From Lentzea aerocolonigenes (GTDB taxonomy: Bacteria; Actinomycetota; Actinomycetes; Mycobacteriales; Pseudonocardiaceae), in the NCBI RefSeq assembly GCF_000974445.1, contig NZ_BBOJ01000010.1, forward strand, positions 62,001-126,000: a DNA stretch of 64,000 nt, given 5' to 3'. This document shows positions 58,101-64,000 of the stretch, piece after piece. A model generated the notes under the pieces. That model had not been told where the DNA came from. It saw nothing but the letters and a program-made list of their open reading frames with translations, and made no database searches. The translations under genes and the position numbers were made by a program. Position 1 is the stretch's first letter, and each line of letters opens with the position of its first letter.

Positions 58101-61100
58101 GTTCACGCAGCCACGTCCGTTCGGCCGCGGGCAGGTACACCTCCAGCGCGTCACCGTCCACATCGGACGCCATGGCCTCCAGCACCACCCGGAACATCGT
58201 GGCGACGCGGTCGGCGTTGGCCTGGCTGAGCACGTGCGAGTTGGTGCTGATGCTCAGCAGGCCACCGAGCGAGGTGATGGCCAGCGCGAACTCGTTGGGG
58301 GCGTCGTTGAAGCCCCAGCCGTCCTCGGCGACGCCGGAGTCGAGCCGGTGGAAGTCGAGGAACCCGAAGAACACGTCGACGAGCCGGTCGGCGCCCCTGC
58401 GGATGGCGGGCATCGGGTAGTGCCGGTGCGCCCAGGCCTCGATCTCACGATCGGACACCTGACGCACGAGCTCCCGCCACGTGCGCGCCGTGCGGTCCGC
58501 GGGGAACGGCAGCGTGTTGAGGAAGTTGCCGTACAACCGGTCGGCGCCGGACGCCTCCGGCCGGGAGTGCGTGACCAGCCCGGCGTGGAACGCGGGCTCG
58601 TCGGTCAGCTGGCTCATCACCTTGAGGTACGCGGCCACCAGCACGCTCTTCATCGACACCTTGGCCGAGGCGGCCAGCGTGCGCAGCCCGTCCGCGAGGT
58701 CACCGAAGTCGATTCCGGCACGCACGGTCTCGCGCGGCTGCGTCAGGTCGCCGTGCCAGCCGGCCGGAATCGTGAACTTGGCGTGCCCGTCGACCAGCTG
58801 CCGCCAGTACGCACCGTCCTCTTCGGACTCCAGCGCGGCCAGCTCGGCGGCGATGAAGTCCGCGTACCGCACGGGCACGGGCTCGTGACGTTCGGCGTCC
58901 AGGTCGTCCCGCACGCGGCGGTAGCACTCCACCAGCTCCATCAGGAAGAGCTGGTTGCTCCAGCCGTCCATCACCGCGTGGATCTGGGTGAACGAGCACA
59001 GCCACTCGTCGTCGGCCATGACGTGCGCGAAGACCCGCAGCAGCGGTGATCCTGCGGACAGGTCGAACACGTCGGCCCGCTCGGCGGCCACGAAGTCCGA
59101 CACCTCGGCCCGGCGTTGCCGCACCTCCAGCGAGCGCAGGTCGCGCCAGCCCGTCGGCGTCGCGGCGCCGGCGTGCACGAGCTGCATCGGCACCGAGAAG
59201 TCGGTGAGGTGCACCGAGGTGCGCAACACGTCGTGCCGGGCGACGACGATCTCCACGGCCCGTTCGAACGCGGAGAAGTCGAACGGGCGGTCGTCGTGCA
59301 CCACGTACACGTTGACGTTGTGGTAGTTGCTGCGGCCGGTGTCGGCCAGCATCTCGACCAGCATGCCGGTCTGCACCTGCGACAGCGGGTACGCGTCGGT
59401 GATCCCGGCGGGCAGGGCGGCCCTGTCGGTGTCCGAGATCAGGGCGTACGGCGGGACGAACTCCTCCGCCGCGGCCGCGTCCCGTCCGGACAGCTGTGCG
59501 CACAGCGCGGCGATCGTGCGGTGTTCGAAGACGTCCTTCACCGACACGTCGAGGCCGGCCCCGCGCAGGGCACCGATCAACGCGACAGCGCGGATCGAGT
59601 CGCCGCCGAGCTCGAAGAAGTCGTCGTGCACGCCCAGCACGTCCGATCCCAGGACGTCGGACCACACCGCCGCGACCCGCTCCTCGAGCGGAGTGCGCGG
59701 CGCCACGACGGTGGCTCGCGCGAACGCGTCCTCACCCGGCGCGGGCAACGCGGTGCGGTCGAGCTTTCCGTTGGCGTTCAACGGGATGGCGTCGAGCGGC
59801 ACGAAGGCGGACGGCACCATGTACGCGGGCAGCACGGGTTCCAGCCGGGCCCGCAGCTCGACGGGGTCGGGAGTCTGCTCGGCGACCAGGTAGGCGACGA
59901 GCTGCTTCTCGCCGGGGTTGTCCTCGCGCAGCACGACCCGCACGTCCGTGATGCGCGGGTCCTCGGCGATCCTGGCCTCGATCTCGCCGAGCTCGACCCG
60001 GTAGCCGCGGATCTTGACCTGGCCGTCGCCGCGGCCGAGGAAGTCGACGTCACCGGACGGCAACACCCGCACGACGTCACCGCTGCGGTACAGCCGCGCA
60101 CCGGGAGGGCCGTAGGGGTCGGGCAGGAAGCGCTCGGCGGTGAGCTCCGACCGGTCGGCGTACCCGCGCGCGACACCGGCGCCACCGACGTACAGCTCAC
60201 CCGGCACACCGACCGGTACCGGCTCCAGCCGCCGGTCCAGCACGTACATCGTCACGTTCGGCAGAGGCCGCCCGATGGGCTGGATCTCCGCGGTGATCGG
60301 CCCCTCGACCGGGTAGATGCACGTGCCGACCGACGTCTCGGTGGGCCCGTACTCGTTGACCAGCCGCACGTCCGGGGCGAGCTCCTGCCACGCCGTCACC
60401 ACGCGGCGCGTCAACGCCTCGCCCGCGACGACCAGCACCGAGGCGAGCCCGTTCGCTTGCTCCGGTGTGAGCTGGTGCGTCAGCACCTCCAGGTGAGCGG
60501 GCGTGAGCTTGATGAAGCTGTACGGCACGGTTCGCGCCAGATACGCGCCCAACGCCCCGAGGTCGGTGTCCTGCGGCACCATGTGCACCGCCTGCCCCGC
60601 GAGAACCGGAGCCCACAGGTTCGGCACCACCAGGTCGAACGCGATGGACGAGAACAGCGGCGCGCCACCGGTTCCCTGCGACGCGAGCTCTTCCACGGCC
60701 CAGCGCACGTGGTTCACCAGGCCGCGGTGCGGCACCTGGACGCCCTTGGGCCGCCCGGTCGAGCCGGACGTGTAGATCACGTACGCGAGCCGGTCGAGGT
60801 CCGCGACCCGCTCGGGCGGGCTCGTCGGCAGGTCCGAGACGTCGTCGACGTCGACGACCAGCGTCCGGCCGTCGAAGTCGCCGAGGTGCGCCGACTGCGT
60901 GATGAGCACGGCGGCATCGGCGTCGGCGAGCATGCCGGTTACGCGACCGGCCGGGAACGACGGGTCCATCGGCAGGTACGCGCCGCCCGCCTTCCACACG
61001 CCCAGCAGGCACGCGAGCAGCTCGACTCCGCGGTCGAGCAGGACACCGACGACCGACTCCGTGCCGACGCCCATGGCCCGCAGCTGGTGCGCGTACTGGT

Positions 61101-64000
61101 TGGCCAGCACGTCCAGCTCCACGTAGGTCAGCCGCCGGTCGCCCGCGACGACCGCGATCGCGTCCGGCGTGCGGACGACCTGCTGTTCGAAGAGCTCGTA
61201 GGTGCACAGCTCCACCGGCGGCACCGGGTTCACCGCCCACTCGCCGAGCATCCGCGCGCGTTCCTCGTCGCCGATGAACGTCTTCTGCGCGTCCCGCAAC
61301 GGATCGGCGGCCATGTCCGCGAGCACCGCCCGGAACATCGCCGCGATGCGCTCGGTGTTCGCGAGGCTCAGCGACAGCGAGCTCGCGGTGAGGAAGATGT
61401 GCTTGTTGCGCGAGGAGATCGTGAGAGGGAACTCGGTGGGGCTGTCGTCGATGCCGACGGCCGCGTCCACGAGGTCCGTGTCGACCTGGCGGAAGTCCTG
61501 GTAGTTGAAGAAGACGTCGATCAGGCGTTGCACGTCACCGAGCTCGCGTTGCACCGCCGGCAACGGGTACCTGCGGTGTGCCCACGACTCGACCTCCTGC
61601 GCGAACACCTGCCGCACCAGGTCGAGCCACGTGCTCGCACCGCGGTCGAACGGCAGCGGGAGCGTGTTGAGGTACATGCCGAACACCCGGTCCGCGCCGA
61701 GCACCTCCGGCCGCACGTCGTAGACCAGCCCGCCGTGGAACGACGGTGCGTCGGTCAGCTGGCTCATCACCTTCAGGTAGGCCGACAGCATGACGCTCTT
61801 CAGCGAGGCCTTGGCGGTCGCGGCGAGCGAACGCAGCCCGGTCTCCAGGTCGTCCCAAGGGATCCGCACGTGGTGGGTGGTGCGCGGGGTGTCCGGGCTG
61901 TCGCCCCAGCCGGTGGGCAGCGTGACCTTCGGGTACCGGGTGACGACGTCACGCCAGTAGGCACCGTCCACACCGGACGTGAGCGACTCCAGCTCGGCGG
62001 CCACGGAGTCGGCGAACCGGACGTCCGGCCGGTCGTACGGCTCGGGTTCGACGCCGTCGCGCAGGGCGCGGTAGAGCCGGAGCAGCTCCATCAGCAACGA
62101 GTGGTAGCTCCACCCCTCCATCACCGGGTGGCACTCGGTGATGGAGATCCACCAGTTGTCGGTGCCGGTGAGGTGCGCGTGGAAGCGCATCAGCGTGGGT
62201 GCGGTGAGGTCGAACGGCGTGGCCCGCTGTTCCCGCACGAAGTCCTGCAACGACGCCATTTGCCCGTCGGCGTCGAGGTGGCTGATGTCGCGTTGCCCGA
62301 TGGGCATCGTCGCGGTGGCGTGCACCAGCTGCAGCGGCACCGAGTAGTCGGTGAGGTGGACCGAGGTGCGCAGCATGTCGTGCCGCTCCACGACGATCTC
62401 GGCGGCGCGCTCGAACGCCTCCCAGGAGAACGGCCTGTCGTCGAGGATCCGGAAGCACGAGCAGTTGTGGTAGTTGTTCGAGGTGTCGTCGGCCAGCATC
62501 TCGATGACCATGCCGGTCTGGATCTGCGACAACGGGTACGCGTCGACGACACCGTCCGGCAGTGCCGCGCGGTCGGACTCGGAGATCAGCGAGAACGGCT
62601 GCACCAGGGCCTGGTCCGCGGCGGACAACGCCGTACGTCCGGTGATCAGCTCGCACAGCTCGGCCACGGTCCTGCGGTCGAACACGTCGCGCACCGCGAG
62701 GTCGAAACCCTCCGCCCGCAGCGCACCCACGAGCGCGACGGCGCGGATCGAGTCGCCGCCGAGGTCGAAGAAGCTGTCGTGCACACCGACCCGTTCGACC
62801 TCCAGCGCGGTGGCCCACACCCCGGCGACCTGCTCCTCGACGGGTGTCCGCGGCGCGACGTACTCCGCGCGGGCGAACGCGTCGAGGTCCGGCGAGGGAA
62901 GGGCACGCCGGTCGAGCTTTCCGTTGGGTGTCAGGGGAAACGCGCCGAGCGTGACGAACGCGGCCGGCACCATGTACTCCGGCAGGTCGCGCCCCAGCAC
63001 CTCACGCAGGTCGGCAGGAGTCTCGTCACCGGACGGCACCACGTACGCGACGAGCCGTTCGTCACGGGCGATCACCACCGCGTCCCGGACACCGGGGTGC
63101 GCGGTGAGCGCGACCTCGATCTCCCCCAGCTCGATCCGGTAACCGCGGATCTTCACCTGGTGGTCGAGACGGCCGAGGAAGTCAAGACTCCCGTCCGCCC
63201 GGCGGCGAGCCAGGTCACCACTGCGGTAGAGGCGAGAACCCGGCGCGCCGAACGGGTCCGGCACGAACCGTTCGGCCGTGAGCTGCGGCCGGTTCAGGTA
63301 ACCCCGCGCCACACCCGGACCACCGACGTGGATCTCGCCCGGCACACCGATCGGCACGGGGTTGCCGAACGGGTCGAGCAGGTGGACGCGCAGGTCGCTG
63401 AGCGGCCGTCCGACGGGGTTGCCCGCCGAGACCGCGAGGTCGCCCTCCTGAACCTCGTAGTACGTCGTGTGCACGGTGGTCTCGGTGATGCCGTACATGT
63501 TGGCGAGCACGGGACTCCGCAGACCGCGGCGGGCCACCCACGGCCGCAGCTCCGGCATCTCCAGCTTCTCACCGGCGAAGATGACCACCTGCACCGCGAG
63601 CCGGTCGATCCGCTCGTCACCGTCGGCGGCGGCGGAGACCAGCGAGCGGAACGCCGACGGCGTCTGGCTCAGCACGGTGACCTCGTTGTCCACCAACAGG
63701 TCCAGGAAGTCCTCCGGCGAGCGGGTCACCTCGCGCGGCACCACCACCAGCGTTCCGCCGAAGAGCAGCGCGCCCCACATCTCGAACACCGACACGTCGA
63801 ACGCGTACGAGTGGAACATCGACCACACGTCGGACTCGCTGAACTCGTAGTGCTCCTGAGCGGTGCGCATGAGACGCACGACGTTCGCGTGGGTCAGCAC
63901 GCAGCCCTTGGGCTTGCCCGTCGACCCGGACGTGTAGATCACGTAGATGACGCTGTCCGATGTGGACGACGACTCGGGGTTCGTGTCCGGGCACGACGCC
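46189..64000 (-). CDS. Giant NRPS (5' end outside window): A-T-(C-A-T)x5 with C-terminal PBP/beta-lactamase-like domain
   Basis: At least 5937 residues, open at the right edge. Visible order: A1 (64000 to ~62880), T1 (~62760), then five C-A-T modules with carrier serines near 59600, 56510, 53400, 50290 and 47250, then a serine beta-lactamase-fold domain (~47100-46192). Pocket residues by eye are A1 DVFSIAMVHK, A2 DLPKVAEVGK (Asn-like), A3 DVFSIAMVHK, A4 DIWEMTADDK (acidic pocket, perhaps a basic side chain), A5 DVFSVAMVHK and A6 DMSEVGSVTK. T1-T5 have LGGDSIRAV; T6 has LGGHSI. The C domains form one atypical group with xHxxx(D/E)G. The last domain has SxxK in GSLSKPVTAF, tyrosine in IHYSVVQQ and HGGTGGGY, as in PBP-like peptide cyclases (SurE group), but fused in cis. 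No E or type I thioesterase domain is seen. It ends the assembly line. One TTA codon occurs at 49102-49104. Confidence 0.93.
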   Translation of the reverse strand, partial: ASCPDTNPESSSTSDSVIYVIYTSGSTGKPKGCVLTHANVVRLMRTAQEHYEFSESDVWSMFHSYAFDVSVFEMWGALLFGGTLVVVPREVTRSPEDFLDLLVDNEVTVLSQTPSAFRSLVSAAADGDERIDRLAVQVVIFAGEKLEMPELRPWVARRGLRSPVLANMYGITETTVHTTYYEVQEGDLAVSAGNPVGRPLSDLRVHLLDPFGNPVPIGVPGEIHVGGPGVARGYLNRPQLTAERFVPDPFGAPGSRLYRSGDLARRRADGSLDFLGRLDHQVKIRGYRIELGEIEVALTAHPGVRDAVVIARDERLVAYVVPSGDETPADLREVLGRDLPEYMVPAAFVTLGAFPLTPNGKLDRRALPSPDLDAFARAEYVAPRTPVEEQVAGVWATALEVERVGVHDSFFDLGGDSIRAVALVGALRAEGFDLAVRDVFDRRTVAELCELITGRTALSAADQALVQPFSLISESDRAALPDGVVDAYPLSQIQTGMVIEMLADDTSNNYHNCSCFRILDDRPFSWEAFERAAEIVVERHDMLRTSVHLTDYSVPLQLVHATATMPIGQRDISHLDADGQMASLQDFVREQRATPFDLTAPTLMRFHAHLTGTDNWWISITECHPVMEGWSYHSLLMELLRLYRALRDGVEPEPYDRPDVRFADSVAAELESLTSGVDGAYWRDVVTRYPKVTLPTGWGDSPDTPRTTHHVRIPWDDLETGLRSLAATAKASLKSVMLSAYLKVMSQLTDAPSFHGGLVYDVRPEVLGADRVFGMYLNTLPLPFDRGASTWLDLVRQVFAQEVESWAHRRYPLPAVQRELGDVQRLIDVFFNYQDFRQVDTDLVDAAVGIDDSPTEFPLTISSRNKHIFLTASSLSLSLANTERIAAMFRAVLADMAADPLRDAQKTFIGDEERARMLGEWAVNPVPPVELCTYELFEQQVVRTPDAIAVVAGDRRLTYVELDVLANQYAHQLRAMGVGTESVVGVLLDRGVELLACLLGVWKAGGAYLPMDPSFPAGRVTGMLADADAAVLITQSAHLGDFDGRTLVVDVDDVSDLPTSPPERVADLDRLAYVIYTSGSTGRPKGVQVPHRGLVNHVRWAVEELASQGTGGAPLFSSIAFDLVVPNLWAPVLAGQAVHMVPQDTDLGALGAYLARTVPYSFIKLTPAHLEVLTHQLTPEQANGLASVLVVAGEALTRRVVTAWQELAPDVRLVNEYGPTETSVGTCIYPVEGPITAEIQPIGRPLPNVTMYVLDRRLEPVPVGVPGELYVGGAGVARGYADRSELTAERFLPDPYGPPGARLYRSGDVVRVLPSGDVDFLGRGDGQVKIRGYRVELGEIEARIAEDPRITDVRVVLREDNPGEKQLVAYLVAEQTPDPVELRARLEPVLPAYMVPSAFVPLDAIPLNANGKLDRTALPAPGEDAFARATVVAPRTPLEERVAAVWSDVLGSDVLGVHDDFFELGGDSIRAVALIGALRGAGLDVSVKDVFEHRTIAALCAQLSGRDAAAAEEFVPPYALISDTDRAALPAGITDAYPLSQVQTGMLVEMLADTGRSNYHNVNVYVVHDDRPFDFSAFERAVEIVVARHDVLRTSVHLTDFSVPMQLVHAGAATPTGWRDLRSLEVRQRRAEVSDFVAAERADVFDLSAGSPLLRVFAHVMADDEWLCSFTQIHAVMDGWSNQLFLMELVECYRRVRDDLDAERHEPVPVRYADFIAAELAALESEEDGAYWRQLVDGHAKFTIPAGWHGDLTQPRETVRAGIDFGDLADGLRTLAASAKVSMKSVLVAAYLKVMSQLTDEPAFHAGLVTHSRPEASGADRLYGNFLNTLPFPADRTARTWRELVRQVSDREIEAWAHRHYPMPAIRRGADRLVDVFFGFLDFHRLDSGVAEDGWGFNDAPNEFALAITSLGGLLSISTNSHVLSQANADRVATMFRVVLEAMASDVDGDALEVYLPAAERTWLRELGETSPVPVTACVHELFEAQVERTPDAVAVVAGDVSLTYAELNARANRLAHHLRGLGAGPESLIGVSLERGPDLLLALLGVLKSGAGYLPLDPVNPPERLRYIQDDAGVSMVVTSSVMSEVSEGPDTNPSRISVPDNAIYTIYTSGSTGKPKGCVLTHRNVVRLMETAQEHYEFSESDVWSMFHSYAFDVSVFEMWGALLHGGTLVVVPREVTRSPEDFLDLLVDNGVTVLSQTPSAFRSIVTNADDPRIDRLAVRAVIFAGEKLEMAELRPWIDRVGLERVALVNMYGITETTVHTTYHRVTEADLASGNAIGRPLRDLFVHLLDSSGHLVPIGVPGEIHVGGPGVARGYLNRPELTAERFVPDPFGAPGSRLYRSGDLARRRADGSLDFLGRLDHQVKIRGYRIELGEIEVALTAHPGVRDAVVIARDERLVAYVVPEAPDDLRETLARALPDYMVPSAFVAIESIPLTANGKLDQRALPDPDQDSFARKDYVAPRNPVEERISSVWRDVLGVDRVGVHDGFFELGGDSIRAVRLVGALRAGGLDVSVPEVFEHRTVSGLAAVLAGRDGLTGTRGPVEPFELIGAADREKLPDGVVDAYPMSLVQTGMVVEMLTGVDTYRSFVSYRITDDGPFSAEALREATRIVVSRHDMLRTSFDLYTYSVPMQVVRGDVDVPVTVHDLHGRDDDALMESLVQQRNSRFELDRAPLLRVAAHVTDDEGWWLSLCRPHAVTEGWSHNWLLAELIDCYRRLRSGAAPAPYTAPEVRYADYIAAELASLESEEDISYWRDVVNTHTPVSLPESWRGEEPGESYDVRVLLDDIEACLTALATELHVSVKSILLAAHVKVMGQLTEAPAFHVGLVCDARPELLGADRVYGMHLNTVPFAADRSARTWRQLVLGVFDREVGLWPHRRYPMPAIQREWRGGRLVDVAFNYVDLPKEESAGPDVESRYTLSQTEFDLTLHCRPNRLNLTTNTRVLSREDGQRLAEMYRAVLDAMVADPDGDARVTYLPSGERRRLLIEASSTEREPVDLCVTHEFERWAALTPDEIALTADDRATTYGDLNAEVNRLSRHLTELGVGPEVLVGICLERSPELITAVLAVLKAGGAYLPLDPETPSARLGFMLADADARLLITRKPLLDNVSHERTVLVDEAGEWSAQSSHNPVARATPDNLAYVIYTSGSTGRPKGVMVRRGGMGNHLLAKIEDLGLTAADSVVQNASPTFDISVWQMLAPLVVGGVVRVVDAHTALDPDALFGVTARERISVLEVVPSLLRTALQAGSTPALPHLRWLMVTGEALPRELCTQWFERFPRIPLVNAYGPTECSDDVTHAFLSGELRGHRVPIGESIRNTRLYVLDARLEPVPAGVAGELFVGGLGVGRGYLNRPDLTAERFVPDPFGPAGTRLYRTGDLVSWRPDGALDFLGRIDDQVKVRGHRIELGEIEAELAAADEVGQALVMVRDERLVAYYTAVAEVSRETLRDRLAAALPDYMVPAAFVLMDEFPLTPNGKQDRKALPAPGDDAFARGEHLAPRTPVEARVAEIWRTSLGLERVGVRDGFFDLGGDSIRAVALVGALRADGFDVAVRDVFEARTVESLCRMISGRDVASEDVFVAPFELISAGDRAALPEDVVDAYPVGRTQLGMIIEMLADDGRHPYHIINTFRVTEPEPLVPAALEAAARVLADRHEVLRTSFRLTGFSVPLQLVHRAVDLPVELRDVRGLSEEDLGRVRQDLAAQQRAALFDVARAPLMRIIAHVESDDAWWVTFTQSHAITEGWSYHLLLMELLDVYRAIRDGQDPEPYDRPRVRFADTIAGELAALRSDSDRAYWRDVTASQVPVSMPPEWAGDSDERVYIEVPFEDLGDSLRSLAATAGVSMKSVLLAAHLKVMGQVTDEPAYHTGLVCDVRPETVGADRVPGMYLNTLPMGIDRSARTWRELVTQVFSREVELWAHRRYPMPAVQHEWGGGRLINVLFNYLDFHQVDTDRVATGTRMNIGPNEFDLSIFNRGDRLWVNSHERVLSRANTERLAGMYRSVLEAMASDVDGDARVVYLPHGERERLLEQATRGTASAGLVTSCVHELFEAQVERTPDAVAVVAGEVSLTYAELNARANRLAHHLRGLGVGPEQLVGVCLERGPDLLPALLGVLKSGAGYLPLDPVNPPERLRYVQDDAGVSVVVTSSMLSELPDGPETNPVRVSVPDNLIYTIYTSGSTGKPKGVCLTHANVVRLMETAQEHYAFDESDVWSMFHSYAFDVSVFEMWGALLHGGTLVVVPREVTRSPEDFLDLLVDNGVTVLSQTPSAFRSIVAAAADGDERIGRLALRAVVFAGEKLEIAELRPWIEHVGLGRIALVNMYGITETTVHTTYHRLAKRDTVPGAGNPIGRPLSDLTVHLLDSYGNLVPVGTRGEIHVGGPGVARGYLNRPELTAERFVPDPFGAPGSRLYRSGDLAVRRPDGSLEFAGRADDQIKIRGYRVELGEIETALLGHPSVREAVVVLRDESLVGYVVPAGELDPGELRAWLGQSLPDYMIPAAYPVIDRVPLTPNGKLDKRALPAPDRGAFAGADFVAPVTPLEERVAAIWRQVLGVDRVGLADGFFDLGGDSIRAVMIVGEMRTAGVLVTALDVLRHQTISALLARSSGTAAVEPVAPFSLLSDADRELVPSGLVDAYPLTQTQTGMLAEMLSGDGPRSYHRVASVRIGAEEPFSRDALHRTLEILVARHDALRTSVDTERFSVPMQLVHASAEVPLKVVDLTTAADADAVVRAALRTESETLIPHAEAPLLRVCVHRLAGGEWQLTITQSHVVIDGWTFNTLRTELLETYRALRDGADLPAFTLPALRYADTVAAELRALESTEDRAYWQGVVDGYERFTLPDGWGEAGDGYQLRVPLDDLPVREAAAEIGVSVKSVLLAAHLKVLSQLTPLRRFCSGLVTHCRPDGGDRVYGTHLNTVPFPVEMSAPTWAGLVRQVFDRELEAWPHRHFPMPAIQHDLAGGGRLVQVYFSYEDFGTLDVAGDPAEGFSRDEFPLAVTASEACLFLACDSAFVSRANGERLAEMYRAVLEAIVADVDGDARQAFLPAGSLVLPAGPASSVTSCALDRFEEHAAATPDAPAVIYDGAEVSYVALDARANRIAHRLRAAGVGTESVVGVLVGRGVDLVASLLGVWKTGAAYVPLDPAFPPVRLTEMLRDCAALVTESVWAVDFGGHRLVVDVEPLDDLPADAPVRSTDLDRLAYVIYTSGSTGRPKGVQVTHRGLANFLLYVGSEYLVDRGAPLFASIAYDMVVSNVYGPLTSGLPLSVAPRDLDLDALGSWLAEHGPFDFIELTRSHLELVTGQVSDVLARDLVVGGEAVSGHVVAEARALVDGRVVNSYGPTEITVTSNEFTVPPGHDGSDFRSPGDGVVPIGTPLPGVTSYVLDSWLQPVPAGVPGELYVGGTGVARGYLGQPAMTADRFVPDPFGAPGSRLYRTGDVARVLPSGDLDFLGRGDGQVKIRGFRVELGEIEALLAQRVDDVRVVLDGQRLIAYVVGEQQELRGWLSERLPAHMVPAAFVWIDQIPLTANGKLDRRALPSPDGESFARRPYQEPITDTEQWLADLWSELLGVERVGGLDRFFELGGHSILVFQVIAAARRTGRTLSLLTMYQDDSLAAVASAMDRARPARIEVPGDVPGASIAVIRNGALAEVRIRGEVTTDTIFQVGSLSKPVTAFAVLRLVEQGVLDLDEDVNGYLTGWSAPASMTLRHLLSHMSGLEPTPSTGHPRGKEVPALVELLAATRLGVPPGTLFRKANIHYSVVQQLLVDVTGRSFAELMHDLVFTPLGMTNSGFGHTFPDGRDVAPGHDEEGRPIDGGWLLWPDEAAAGLWTTSTDLAVFLLEIRKSYLGEPGGVLPRELAREMLTPQHRHTAYGLGVVVDDLGTDVQFGHGGTGGGYHAMAMCRIGQGTGFVALTNSDAGASVIKKYTSLLDGDL
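49102..49104 (-). promoter_or_regulatory. In-frame TTA (bldA-type) codon in the giant NRPS
   Basis: On the minus strand the codons around GGRLVQVYF in C6 read CGT TTA GTG. TTA leucine is very rare in high-GC actinomycetes and depends on the bldA tRNA. Reading the coding frames by eye I noticed no other TTA, though I could not run an exhaustive count. It may make the last protein of the assembly line development-dependent. Confidence 0.7.
51172..51864. repeat. Copy 1 of a direct DNA repeat shared by A5 and A3 of the giant NRPS
   Basis: It matches 57376-58068 in the same orientation and register. The ends (51172-51419 and 51597-51864) are nearly identical at DNA level, while the middle is visibly more diverged. 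It covers the substrate-pocket core and N-terminal part of the A domain. This pattern suggests recent duplication or gene conversion between modules. Confidence 0.75.
56791..57109. repeat. Copy 1 of a direct DNA repeat shared by A3 and A1 of the giant NRPS
   Basis: It matches 63040-63358 over 319 bp with few differences. It covers the C-terminal part of the A domain around motifs a7-a8. Just beyond 57109 the two copies diverge sharply. Confidence 0.75.
57376..58068. repeat. Copy 2 of the A5/A3 direct repeat
   Basis: Counterpart of 51172-51864 inside A3, with the same two near-identical end blocks (57376-57623 and 57801-58068). Confidence 0.75.
63040..63358. repeat. Copy 2 of the A3/A1 direct repeat
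   Basis: Counterpart of 56791-57109 inside A1. Together with the A5/A3 repeat it shows that A3 is a mosaic of A1-like and A5-like sequence. Confidence 0.75.

Overview
The window is almost entirely one secondary-metabolite locus from a high-GC actinomycete. Very high GC, third-position G/C bias, frequent GTG starts and long runs of ATGA/GTGA-coupled genes point to an actinomycete. The style suggests Pseudonocardiales (Saccharothrix, Lentzea or Amycolatopsis-like), but no rRNA or housekeeping gene is present to fix the genus. I found no tRNA, rRNA, CRISPR, insertion sequence or recognisable transcription factor. The locus runs off both ends: a methyltransferase gene on the left and a giant NRPS gene on the right are incomplete.

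Layout. (1) 1-4187, minus: Sfp-type PPTase, a stand-alone TioN-like interrupted adenylation domain (A-MT-A, cysteine-like code) and an NRPS-type methyltransferase carrying only adenylation-domain remnants. (2) 4188-19829, plus, nearly all overlapping: a 10-codon leader ORF, type II thioesterase, SDR, a Thr-like C'-A-T protein, MbtH, a thioesterase-fold protein with a Cys nucleophile, a free-standing A-T didomain, a P450, a 1827-residue NRPS with no working A domain (C-A0-T-C-T-C), an MFS exporter and an alpha/beta hydrolase. (3) 19830-21164: a non-coding or relic stretch, then a SbnA-like gene on the minus strand. (4) 21318-36457, plus: SyrP-like oxygenase, flavin reductase, cation/proton antiporter, SbnB-like dehydrogenase, NRPS C-A-T-E-C, a KSIII-like acyltransferase and a 6-methylsalicylate-type iterative PKS, closed by a strong terminator. 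(5) 36569-64000, minus: giant NRPS (at least six A domains, C-terminal serine beta-lactamase/PBP-like domain), MFS exporter, P450, type II thioesterase, NRPS A-T-C-A-T, discrete carrier protein and FAD halogenase.

How the genes may work together (inference). The PKS would make 6-methylsalicylate. The KSIII-like enzyme would move it to the discrete carrier protein, where the halogenase, supplied by the flavin reductase, could chlorinate it; this resembles the ChlB1-ChlB4 logic of chlorothricin. The aryl group would cap the peptide at the starter C domain of the C-A-T-E-C NRPS. That protein ends in C and the A-T-C-A-T protein starts with A, so they fit head to tail. The giant NRPS ends the chain and its fused PBP-like domain probably cyclises or releases it. 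SbnA and SbnB homologues supply 2,3-diaminopropionate, and the SyrP-like enzyme probably beta-hydroxylates an Asp/Asn-type residue. The left plus-strand operon looks like a second, trans-loaded assembly line in which separate A or A-T proteins and a SyrC/CmaE-like Cys transferase feed an NRPS that cannot activate its own monomers. I do not recognise the final product.
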